This document shows positions 1 to 6,805 of a stretch of DNA of 21,131 nucleotides, in pieces. Source of the DNA: Bacteroidales bacterium (GTDB lineage Bacteria > Bacteroidota > Bacteroidia > Bacteroidales > Bacteroidaceae); NCBI GenBank assembly GCA_004555425.1, contig SFID01000114.1, positions 1 through 21,131 on the forward strand, written 5' to 3'. The position numbers were made by a program, and so were the translations under genes. Every line of letters starts with the position of its first letter. The stretch's first letter is position 1. Under the pieces are notes generated by a model that ran no database searches, was not told the origin of the DNA, and saw nothing but the letters and a program-made list of their open reading frames with translations.

Positions 1-37
1 TGCCAACGGGCAGTTGTTTGAGTGTCTTGGTTTCCAT
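1..37 (-). CDS. 5' end of a gene running off the left edge (AAA-ATPase-like family possible)
   Basis: Only the first 12 codons are inside the window, reading METKTLKQLPVG on the minus strand. A good Bacteroidales-type promoter lies about 50 bases upstream, which supports a real start here. The 'LPVG' opening resembles the N-terminus of Bacteroidetes AAA-ATPase-like proteins of the PF09820 (DUF1703) group, which usually begin with a short polar stretch and then LPIGIQ. This is recall of a family pattern from very few residues, so the identity is weak while the start itself is fairly well supported. Confidence 0.4.
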   Translation of the reverse strand, partial: METKTLKQLPVG

Positions 38-89
38 ATCGTCTTATGACTTAGTGATGCCTCGTCCTGCTATGTAGAAAGGACGTGTA

Positions 90-120
90 CAAAGGTAGGA
101 GTTTTCTCCCGAACCTCCAA
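90..120 (-). promoter_or_regulatory. Bacteroidales-type promoter for the left-edge gene
   Basis: On the minus strand a -7 box TACCTTTG (90-97) matches TAnnTTTG. It lies 19 bases downstream of TTGG (117-120), which fits the -33 element. Predicted transcription would start near position 83 and leave a leader of about 45 bases before the ATG at 37. Confidence 0.6.
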
Positions 121-279
121 GCATTTACCTTTCTGAGTTACGGAGTTTCTCGTTATTGGCAAACCTATTGGCAAACCACTGGGATTATGTAGACTGAGGT
201 ATGGAATGGGGAACTTGATGATGACAGGTGCGCTTGGAATCGGCAAGGATGTGCTGCGGAAGAAACCAGGCCTATTATA

Positions 280-473
280 GGTAGGCTCTATAAAGGTAGG
301 TTCTATAAATTAGATTTCAATAGAACGCAGGGTTACTATGCTGCTTGCGATGAATTTGCGGCTATCGCGCCATAGGTTTTTCATTCAGTCGCATAGCCCG
401 CTACGCTCCTTTATGGAAAAAACTACGATGCGATAGCCGCAAATCCATCACAAGCTAATTTATAGAACCTACC
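280..473. repeat. Palindromic MITE-like element, copy 1
   Basis: The ends are GGTAGG...CCTACC in inverted orientation, with the long arm AGGTAGGTTCTATAAATTAG at 294-313 and its exact reverse complement at 455-474. An additional partial left end lies directly before the inner one (279-293, one mismatch). TATA occurs immediately outside both outer ends (276-279 and 474-477), consistent with a 4-bp target duplication. The interior has a second inverted repeat of about 26 bp, including TTTGCGGCTATCGC near 355 and its complement near 432, so the whole element can fold into one long hairpin. There is no ORF inside. It ends 7 bases beyond the stop of the thiamine pyrophosphokinase gene. The rest of 38-480 holds only the promoter above and a small 12-bp tandem duplication (155-177). 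Confidence 0.8.
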
Positions 474-480
474 TATACGC

Positions 481-1116
481 CTAATAACTGCGATATACGA
501 GGTAATTGCCGTTGGCCTCCACGCTCACGCACTGGGCCGTTGCCCGATTGAGCGTGCCCTGCCACAGCTGAGTGAAGGGATAGGCGGCCCATTCTAGGCC
601 CGTGGTTGCCAGGGTGCTACAACTAAGGTTGAAAAGGCTGACCGTTTGCGCGGGCTCGGTTGCAAAGGTGGCGTTGCCGCAGGCGGGCACAAAGTAGCCG
701 TAGTCGGTCAGCATCGTGGGCTCCATCCCCAGGGCATCGAGGTAGAAGGGCAAGAGGAAAATATTCCCCACGGTGTGGTCCTCGCGCTTCCCTGTTGCGC
801 CGAGGATGGCCACGCGGCGGCATCCCAGACTGCGGGCATGGCGCATGGCCTTTGTCAGGTCGTTATATTCCTGTTCGTCAATCTGGTGCCAACGCGCGGC
901 GAGGGCTTCCTTGAGTTCATCAGCCAACGAATCGCCATCGCCCACCACAGCCGTAGGCCGTAGGCCAGCAGCCAACACTTGTGCGGCCGCAGCATCGCAG
1001 CAAATTATCGTACGCGCCGCCTGCAAGATGCTGAGCGGCATTTCGTGTGTGGGAAAACTGCCATCGGCCACGATGACGGCATCGAATGAACTATTTGAAC
1101 GGAGAAGGGGATACAT
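481..1116 (-). CDS. Thiamine pyrophosphokinase
   Basis: The protein has 211 residues. It transfers pyrophosphate from ATP to thiamine to make thiamine pyrophosphate in the cytoplasm, trapping imported thiamine in its active form. Family motifs are clear: CDAAA around residue 40, GDGDS at 59-63, the acidic EQEYNDLTKA segment at 81-90 and GATGKREDH at 106-114. Together these form the nucleotide and metal site, and the length is normal for the bacterial enzyme. It is the last gene of the thiamine operon, 32 bases after pnuT. In Bacteroides the equivalent gene in the OMthi-pnuT operon is called tnr3. Oddly, the sequence just before its ATG is a half copy of the palindromic repeat end, so the ribosome-binding region is repeat-derived. 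Confidence 0.95.
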   Translation of the reverse strand: MYPLLRSNSSFDAVIVADGSFPTHEMPLSILQAARTIICCDAAAAQVLAAGLRPTAVVGDGDSLADELKEALAARWHQIDEQEYNDLTKAMRHARSLGCRRVAILGATGKREDHTVGNIFLLPFYLDALGMEPTMLTDYGYFVPACGNATFATEPAQTVSLFNLSCSTLATTGLEWAAYPFTQLWQGTLNRATAQCVSVEANGNYLVYRSY

Positions 1117-1130
1117 ATAGAACCTACCTT
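1116..1130. repeat. Solitary half copy of the palindromic repeat end
   Basis: TATAGAACCTACCTT matches the right end of the four full elements except that the inner TAATT part is missing. It overlaps the start codon of the thiamine pyrophosphokinase gene, which on the minus strand is preceded by AAGGTAGGTTCTAT. No partner arm lies nearby on the 3' side. Confidence 0.6.
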
Positions 1131-1148
1131 AAGAGAAACAACTAACAA

Positions 1149-1712
1149 CTACTGACGGACGGCCATCTTCCACCATTTGCAGTAGCCCGCCACGGCTATA
1201 ACGGTGTACAAGCCGTAGAGCCCAGCCTTGAAGGGGATGCCCTTGACGACGTAGAGATAGCAGCAGATGGCATCTACAATGAGCCAGAAGGCCCATTGCT
1301 CCACGTACTTGCGCGACAGCGCCCAAAGGCCCACGAAACTGAGTGCGTTGGTGAAGGCATCGAGCACGGGCACATCGGAATTGGTAAAGTGGACGAGCAA
1401 CTCGTACGTGCCCCACCACGCCAAGAGGAAGAAGGCGAAGGCGGGCAGATACGTTCGCAGGGGCATGTGGCTAATCGGGAAATCGCCCTTGACGGTTTTC
1501 TGCTTTCCGAATTTCCAGAAATACCAACCGTACACGGCCGCCAATAAATAATAGACGGCCATACCGGCATCGCCATACAGCCCGTGGTCCCAATAGAGCA
1601 TGATGTCGAGCGCAGGCATCAGCATGCCCACGTACCACAGATAGATGCTGGCACGGTATTCCAGCAACAGGTAGATGACACCTAGGATTGTCGTGAAAAT
1701 ATCTAGGAACAT
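1149..1712 (-). CDS. pnuT: PnuC-family transporter, probable thiamine transporter PnuT
   Basis: This is a 188-residue integral inner-membrane protein with about seven hydrophobic segments, as expected for the PnuC family of facilitators for vitamins such as nicotinamide riboside and thiamine. Visible hallmarks are the aromatic-rich WYVGMLMPALDIMLYW segment early on and a late helix IVDAICCYLYVVKG followed by a Trp-rich tail. The start at 1712 (MFLDIFTTILG) is chosen because the frame can be extended upstream to 1850 only by reading through the 3' end of the receptor gene in another frame. The position between a TPP-riboswitch receptor and thiamine pyrophosphokinase identifies the substrate as thiamine; this is inference from context and known Bacteroides operons. 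Import is thought to be driven by trapping as the pyrophosphate. Confidence 0.9.
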   Translation of the reverse strand: MFLDIFTTILGVIYLLLEYRASIYLWYVGMLMPALDIMLYWDHGLYGDAGMAVYYLLAAVYGWYFWKFGKQKTVKGDFPISHMPLRTYLPAFAFFLLAWWGTYELLVHFTNSDVPVLDAFTNALSFVGLWALSRKYVEQWAFWLIVDAICCYLYVVKGIPFKAGLYGLYTVIAVAGYCKWWKMAVRQ

Positions 1713-1720
1713 AAGAGAGT

Positions 1721-1740
1721 CGAAGCCCTCTTGGGCTTCG
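1721..1740 (-). other. Intercistronic hairpin between receptor gene and pnuT
   Basis: CGAAGCCC and GGGCTTCG form a perfect 8-bp stem with a 4-base loop. It fills most of the 34-bp gap between the restored receptor stop (1747) and the pnuT ATG (1712). There is no T-run after it, so a terminator is unlikely. It sits 8 bases from the start codon and could affect pnuT translation or protect an mRNA end. Confidence 0.55.
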
Positions 1741-1746
1741 CGTCTT

Positions 1747-3922
1747 TTAGAAGCCGAGGGAAAGATTAAAGAGGAAATTAAACGGAGCAGAGGGTGCGAA
1801 GCCTGCTTCGTAGAGGTCGTCCACGCAGTATGCCTCCACCTTGCCGCCATTCATGCGATAGCCAGGGGCAGCCCAACCATTGTTGTCGTACTTGGCATTG
1901 AAGATGTTGTAGAGATTTGTCGAGCATCATACCCACGCGGCTCTGCACCGTGCCGTCTGCGTTGTAGTTCGTGTAATATTTGTGGTCGGTGTTCGTCATG
2001 TACTGCTCGCCTACGAAGCGGCTTTGAATGTTGGCCTGAAAACCGCGATATTCGAACGTGAAGATATTGTTGAAGATGACATCGGGCGAGAAGGACGTGT
2101 GCGTTTCGCCCAGGTTGACCACCTGGTTATCGTCCGTAGTGATGGTCCAGTCCTTGTTGCGGGCACGCGAGAGGGTAAGGTTGGCATCCCAGCGGAACCA
2201 GTTCACAGGTTGCCAAGCACCTTCCAGTTCAATGCCAGCGCGGTAACTCTTGCCGCTATTCTCATTGCTGGCAATCATCTGGCCGATATTGTTGAGTTGA
2301 CCCGTGAGCACATACTGGTCGTCGTAGAGCATATAGTAGAGGTTCACGCCAGCCGTGAAGCGGCGACTGCTGTACTTATAGCCTACCTCGATATCTTGCA
2401 GGCGTTCGGCCTTGAGTTGATTGACGTAGTTGTCCTGATAATTGTTGCGCACGGGCTCGCGGTGCGACATGGCATACGAGGCGTAGAGGCGGTTGTGGCG
2501 GTTGAGTTCGTAGTTGAGGCCCACCTTGGGGTTGAAGAAGTCGAAATCGTCGTGCGCCCACAGGCCCTGTGCCCCGCCACCGATATACCAGTCGGCAGGG
2601 TCTTGCAAGCGATAGCCCACGTGACGGTATTGCAAATCTGCGAAACCGCTCAGGCCGCGCAGAAACTCCCATTCGGCCTTTGCGTAAACGTTGAAGTCGG
2701 ATTTCCAGGCGCGGTTTCTGTAGTATTCATGGCCGATGGGCAGATTGTCGAAAGGCTTCTTCACCCAGAGCACCTTGCCAAAGTGGTCGCCGACGTACTT
2801 GTTCCATCCGCCGCCAAGGACAGTCTTGAGGCGGCTGTTGGGATGGTAGTTGAGCGAGGCGATGGCGCCATAGAAATCGTTCTCCATTTTCTTCTGGCGC
2901 ACAAGGTCGGTCTTGAACTTCTCCGTGGCTAAGCCGTAGTCCTCCAGATTCTTATTGCTCTTATACTCTTCGTAGTAACCATCACCGCGTGTCCAGTGCA
3001 GGGCTACGTTGAGGTCGAGCGTAGGCAGGAAGCGCTGCGTCCAAAGCAACTGATAGTTTTGCTGGTGATAGACATCGTTTTGGTCGTCGTAGTAATGCAC
3101 GTTGCCCTCATCGTCCCAGTATTCACCGCAGGAGTTATAGCGGCGACCATAAAGGCTCTGCTCGTATTTCGAGGCGTAGTTCCAAGCGTGATAGGTCGTT
3201 TCGGAATTGTTGAAGGTGATAAACTTGACCACGGTGTTCTCGCCCACGTAGCCTGCTTGCAGGAAATAGCTGTTGAGACGCGTAGTGGCGCGGTCCAGAT
3301 AGCCGTCCGAGGCCAGGTGCGACAGGCGACCCTGCACGGCCCAGTGTCCACCGAGCAATCCTGTGCCGAAGCGCACAGTTTCCTTGTGAGTCAGATAACT
3401 ACCTGCGCTACCATCAAAGCGGAAGAATGGCTTGGCGGCCAAATTTTCGGTCTGCATATTGAGCGTAGCACCAAAGGCGCCAGCACCATTGGTAGATGTG
3501 CCCGCACCGCGTTGGATTTGCATACCCTGCATGCTTGAGGCGAAGTCGCTCAGGTTAACGAAGAATACGGTGGACGATTCGGCATCGTTCATCGGAATGC
3601 CGTTGGCCGTAATGTTGATGCGCGAGGGGTCAATACCACGCACACGCAGAGAGGTGTAGCCGATACCATTGCCCGCATCACTGGTCGTAGTCACCGACGG
3701 TGTCAGCGAGAGGAGGAAGGGGATGTCCTGTCCGAAGTTAAACTTGTTGATTTGCTGTTTGTCAAAGTTGGTCACGGCCATCGGCGTGCGGTTGCCTGCA
3801 CGCGTAGCGACCACTTGCACACTCTGCAACTCGTAGGAGCGGGTCGTATCGACGGGCTCGGCTGCAATCATCGGGGCAGCACTCATCAGTGCCACCGCAA
3901 GGCATACATTTTTCATGTACAT
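1747..3922 (-). CDS. TonB-dependent outer-membrane receptor for thiamine, frameshifted near the 3' end
   Basis: The receptor imports thiamine or its phosphates across the outer membrane using TonB energy. The N-terminus is a signal peptide (NVCLAVALMSAAPMIAAEPV). A plug domain follows, with VVATRAGNRTP, a SLRVRGIDPSRINITANGIP segment and QIQRGAGTSTNGAGAFGATL, then a long beta-barrel. The uninterrupted frame runs 714 codons to 1778 but leaves barrel-like sequence near 1914, after VGMMLDKS. From there a different frame gives LYNIFNAKYDNNGW and finishes NLSLGF plus stop at 1747, which is the proper barrel ending with a terminal Phe. The total span is one base over a multiple of three. A barrel strand or two seems to be missing at the junction, so a non-triplet deletion is likely, unless it is an assembly error. 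ATG 3916 is an alternative start. It is first in the operon, downstream of the TPP riboswitch. Confidence 0.85.
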
Positions 3923-4003
3923 TTGTTGTTGAAACCTTTTTTTGAGGGTGAAAGGAGCGCACCGTCCGATTATCTAGAATGCTCATCGGGTGGCCCCAGA
4001 CAC

Positions 4004-4042
4004 AATAAAAACAAAAAGGGCTACCTCAAGTTTTGCCAGCCC
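4004..4042 (-). terminator. Terminator-like expression platform of the TPP riboswitch
   Basis: On the minus strand GGGCT and AGCCC (4038-4042 with 4018-4022) enclose a further ACT/GGT mini-stem. They are followed by a run reading CTTTTTGTTTTTATT. The 5' arm begins inside the last conserved helix of the TPP aptamer, so aptamer folding and terminator formation can be coupled. The stem is short, so regulation by termination is a reasonable inference rather than proven. Confidence 0.5.
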
Positions 4043-4112
4043 GGCATTATCCGGTCCTGGTCATTGGGTATAATCTCAGCCACGGCAAATGCCGCAGCAC
4101 CCCTAGTTTCCA
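4031..4112 (-). promoter_or_regulatory. TPP riboswitch (THI element)
   Basis: On the minus strand the conserved blocks of the thiamine pyrophosphate aptamer appear in order: GGGGTGC, a variable P3 stem (TGCGGCATTTGCCGTG), GGCTGAGA, TATACCC, then GACCAGGACCGGATAATGCC. CTGAGA and GGATAATGCC are the diagnostic pyrimidine- and pyrophosphate-binding segments. It precedes the receptor, pnuT and thiamine pyrophosphokinase genes, so binding of TPP should shut off thiamine uptake when the cofactor is plentiful. Confidence 0.93.
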
Positions 4113-4127
4113 GTTTGGAAACCGCGG

Positions 4128-4135
4128 CAAAGGTA
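4128..4135 (-). promoter_or_regulatory. -7 box of the thiamine operon promoter
   Basis: TACCTTTG on the minus strand matches TAnnTTTG and stands about 20 bases upstream of the riboswitch core, so the transcript would begin just before the aptamer. No convincing TTTG is found at the -33 position. Confidence 0.5.
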
Positions 4136-4241
4136 CGGATTTTTATTGAAATAGGCATGAGTCCTGCATAAGGAAAAGCCACAAGGAAAGGTTTGGTTGC
4201 TCCATCAATGACAGGAAATGACAGGCTCCATAGCGGATATA

Positions 4242-4382
4242 GGTAGGTTCTATAAATTAGCTTGTGATGAATTTTCGGCTATCGTGCCGTAGGTTTTTGT
4301 TTTTTGTGAGGGAGCGTAGCGGGCTACGTGACCGAATGATAGAAACACTACCTTCCATTAAAACTAATTTATAGAACCTACC
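4242..4382. repeat. Palindromic MITE-like element, copy 2
   Basis: Both 20-bp arms are perfect: AGGTAGGTTCTATAAATTAG at 4241-4260 and its reverse complement at 4364-4383. TATA lies directly outside both ends (4238-4241 and 4383-4386), as expected for a 4-bp target duplication. The interior shares the GCTTGTGATG...CGGCTATCG block with copy 1 and an internal dyad around GTAGCGGGCTAC. It lies between the thiamine operon promoter and the tandem repeats and carries no ORF. Confidence 0.85.
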
Positions 4383-4434
4383 TATAATGAGGCCCACCAT
4401 CCCCAAAACCAATTTTTGCAGGGAGATTCCCGGC

Positions 4435-4518
4435 GACCCGCGCCCGCGGGTCACGCGACCTGCGCCCGCGGGTCACACGACCTGCGCCCGCGGGTCACGC
4501 GACCTGCGCCCGCGGGTC
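4435..4518. repeat. Four tandem 22-bp units, each a GC-rich palindrome
   Basis: Four units start at 4435, 4457, 4479 and 4501. Each contains the 18-base near-palindrome GACCTGCGCCCGCGGGTC; the first unit, with C at the fifth base, is a perfect 8+8 dyad. The units are separated by 4 bases (ACGC or ACAC). Transcribed from either strand they would give a row of four tight hairpins. Confidence 0.9.
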
Positions 4519-4563
4519 GCTGACAAAGTGCCGAAAAAAAACGGAAACAAGCCGCAGCGAAAC

Positions 4564-4647
4564 GGGAATGTCCCTAGAAATTTCGGGAAACTCCCTTGAA
4601 AATTCGAGGAACTCCCATGAAATTTAGGGAAAGTCCCGCGAAAAATC
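4564..4647. repeat. Four tandem 21-bp imperfect repeats
   Basis: Units start at 4564, 4585, 4606 and 4627, with a partial fifth at 4648. Most carry GGGAA followed by TCCC after two or three bases, then an A/T-rich GAAATTTC-like palindrome. On the minus strand the repeat would encode heptads such as FRGTFPK and FQGSFPK, but no start, signal or neighbouring gene makes a protein convincing. Confidence 0.85.
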
Positions 4648-4831
4648 GGGATAAAACCGAAAGCCATTTCCGTCAGAGATTGTTTTGAGAATGGAAACGC
4701 CCGACAAGGAAACGCTCATCGGCCCACGAATATTTTCAACCTTCACTTTACAAAATGTCATGGGGCGAACGCGGAATTGGGTGAAATTCACTAATAAATA
4801 CCACGTTACCGTGTAAGTCAAAAAATATTTG

Positions 4832-4839
4832 TAAATTTG
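4832..4839 (+). promoter_or_regulatory. Likely -7 box for the glycogen operon
   Basis: TAAATTTG matches TAnnTTTG. The -33 element is not recognisable. Transcription from here would give a leader of roughly 200 bases before the glycogen synthase ATG. Confidence 0.45.
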
Positions 4840-4904
4840 CACCGCTTTTGGAATACGCGTATTCCGCCAGCGCTAACGCTCATCCGTGCCCGTTCTCGGA
4901 AAAA

Positions 4905-4992
4905 GGAGAAGCACTCCTTATTATATATAGCACTCCATATTATATATAATAGCACTTCTCCATAACAGCACACCTTATTATATATATTATCA
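4905..4992 (+). repeat. AT-rich repeated motif in the glycogen synthase leader
   Basis: Three spaced copies of a C-A-C-(T)-C-C followed by TTATTATATATA-type sequence occur at 4912-4929, 4931-4952 and about 4971-4991. The first two are enclosed by GGAGAAG (4905-4911) and CTTCTCC (4955-4961), which can pair. An exact 18-base copy of the first, CACTCCTTATTATATATA, recurs at 19525-19542. Confidence 0.7.
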
Positions 4993-5050
4993 GGCGTAGC
5001 AGAAAAGCGTTGGTGCACTAGCCATTCCAGCAAATGACTAAACTTTAATC

Positions 5051-6730
5051 ATGACGAAAACAAAAAATAGTACCCCCGACTTTCTCTTTGAAACCAGTTG
5101 GGAGGTGTGCAATAAGGTGGGTGGTATCTATACCGTCCTCTCTACGCGCGCCAACACACTTTTGCAGCAACTTCCCGCTACCACTCTCGCCTTCATCGGC
5201 CCTGAGTTGGGACAGCGGGATGACGTGTTTATGGAGGATATACTCCTGCTGACCGAATGGAAACAGGCGGCAGAAAAGGAAAACCTCCGCGTACGCATCG
5301 GCCGTTGGAACGTGCCTGGGCAGCCCATTGCGGTGCTCGTGGATTTCCAACCCTATTTTGAACAGAAAAACGAGATTTACGCCCAGGCCTGGGAACTCTT
5401 CCACGTGGACTCTATGCGTGCCTACGGCGATTACGACGAGGCTTCGATGTTCAGTTATGCGGCTGGACGCTTCGCGGAGGCCGTGGTGAAGCACTGCCTC
5501 AAGGCTTCGGACAAGGTGGTGTATCAGGCACACGAATGGATGTCGGGCTTAGGTATGCTCTTCCTCGGACGCAACTGTCCGCAGGTGGCCACTATATTTA
5601 CGACCCACGCCACCAGCATAGGCCGCTCTATTGCTGGCAACAACAAACTCCTCTACGAATATTTCGAGGGATACAATGGCGACCAGATGGCTGCCGAACT
5701 CAGCATGGAGGCCAAGCACAGCATCGAAAAGCAGAGCGCACACCAGGCCGACTGCTTCACGACCGTGAGCAAATTCACCGACCGCGAGTGCGCCCAACTC
5801 CTTGACAAGCCCGCCGATGTGGTATTGCCCAACGGTTTTGAAGCCGAGTTCGTGCCCAAGGGTGCCGCCTTCACCCGCAAGCGCAAGGCTGCCCGCCGCC
5901 TGGTCATCCGTGCCGCCGAAGCACTGACGGGCGAGCAGATAAGCGACGACGTACTCATCGTTTCCACCAGCGGACGCAACGATTTCCGCTGCAAGGGTTT
6001 TGATGTATATATGGAGTCGCTGGCACAACTCAATGCGCAACTCAAGGCCGCCAGCGAGGAAGCCGTTCCCGCCACGCAGGTACTGGCGCTCATCGAAGTG
6101 CCCTGCTGGATGGAAGCACCGCGCGCCGACCTGCAGGAGCGTATGAAGCAGAATGAGAAAGCCTCCTGCGCCTTCGATGGTCCCCTTCCCTACCCCATGA
6201 TTACGCACCAGTTGCACAATATGGGCGAAGACCGCATCCTCAACCTCATCCAGCAAATCGGCCTAAGCAACCAGCCTGGCAATCCCGTGAAGATTCTTCA
6301 GATTCCCTGCTATCTGGAAGGGGCTGACGGCATCTTCAATATGCCGTACTACGATTTCCTGACGGCCAACGACCTGTGCGTTTATCCCTCCTACTACGAG
6401 CCGTGGGGCTACACACCGCTGGAGTCGTGCGCCTTCAAGACTCCGTGTGTCACGACCGACCTCTCGGGCTTCGGACAATGGGTCAACGAAGTGCTGGGTC
6501 ACGAAGGCACCATTGAGGACGGTGTGCAGGTGATTCATCGTACGGACACCAACTACTTTGAAGCCGCGGCCGAAGTGTGCGCCACCATTCGCCGCCTGCT
6601 CCAAACGCCAGCCAAGGAGCGCGCTGCCATGGGCAAGGGGGCTGAAGCCCTCGCCAAGAAGGCCCTTTGGAAGAACTTTATTAAATATTACTACGAGGCA
6701 TACGCCTTCGCGCTCAACCGCAAGAAGTAA
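5051..6730 (+). CDS. Glycogen synthase, GT3 (eukaryotic-like) family
   Basis: This 559-residue enzyme extends alpha-1,4-glucan chains from a nucleotide-glucose donor (UDP-glucose in the GT3 family) in the cytoplasm. The N-terminal ETSWEVCNKVGGIYTVLSTR (about residues 14-33) is the GT3 signature with the KVGG donor-binding loop. HEWMSGLGMLFL near residue 161 and YPSYYEPWGYTPLE at 445-458 carry the later donor-site and catalytic glutamate regions. It is shorter than animal and yeast enzymes (about 700), as is usual in Bacteroidetes, and lacks the long regulatory tail. The ATG at 5051 directly precedes the conserved block and has no strong Shine-Dalgarno, typical for the phylum. Glycogen phosphorylase follows after 75 bases, so the two are probably co-transcribed. 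Confidence 0.92.
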   Translation: MTKTKNSTPDFLFETSWEVCNKVGGIYTVLSTRANTLLQQLPATTLAFIGPELGQRDDVFMEDILLLTEWKQAAEKENLRVRIGRWNVPGQPIAVLVDFQPYFEQKNEIYAQAWELFHVDSMRAYGDYDEASMFSYAAGRFAEAVVKHCLKASDKVVYQAHEWMSGLGMLFLGRNCPQVATIFTTHATSIGRSIAGNNKLLYEYFEGYNGDQMAAELSMEAKHSIEKQSAHQADCFTTVSKFTDRECAQLLDKPADVVLPNGFEAEFVPKGAAFTRKRKAARRLVIRAAEALTGEQISDDVLIVSTSGRNDFRCKGFDVYMESLAQLNAQLKAASEEAVPATQVLALIEVPCWMEAPRADLQERMKQNEKASCAFDGPLPYPMITHQLHNMGEDRILNLIQQIGLSNQPGNPVKILQIPCYLEGADGIFNMPYYDFLTANDLCVYPSYYEPWGYTPLESCAFKTPCVTTDLSGFGQWVNEVLGHEGTIEDGVQVIHRTDTNYFEAAAEVCATIRRLLQTPAKERAAMGKGAEALAKKALWKNFIKYYYEAYAFALNRKK

Positions 6731-6805
6731 GCACCGTATTCCTCCTCTCAACCGCTTATTCATAAACCCCAGCCGCCCTCGCGACGGCTATATATTCACA
6801 AACCA

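Noticed and set aside
155..177. 12-bp tandem duplication ATTGGCAAACCT
   Set aside because: Only two copies, no link to a gene or promoter; recorded but not informative.
646..1120. Several plus-strand frames opposite thiamine pyrophosphokinase
   Set aside because: All are antisense shadows of a gene with complete catalytic motifs.
1713..1850. 46-codon N-terminal extension of pnuT
   Set aside because: It reads through the receptor's 3' end in a different frame, is polar, and precedes the normal PnuC start; the ATG at 1712 is the family-consistent start.
1982..2932. 316-codon plus-strand frame
   Set aside because: It is antisense to the TonB receptor barrel and has the V/E/H-rich composition of a shadow frame.
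4435..4647. CRISPR array
   Set aside because: The units are 21-22 bp, directly abutting or separated by 4 near-constant bases, with no variable spacers of about 30 bp and no cas genes.
4624..4842. 72-codon minus-strand frame in the spacer before glycogen synthase
   Set aside because: It runs from the promoter region into the 21-bp repeats, has no recognisable domain and no start signal. It could be part of a repeated degenerate element, but I cannot support a gene.
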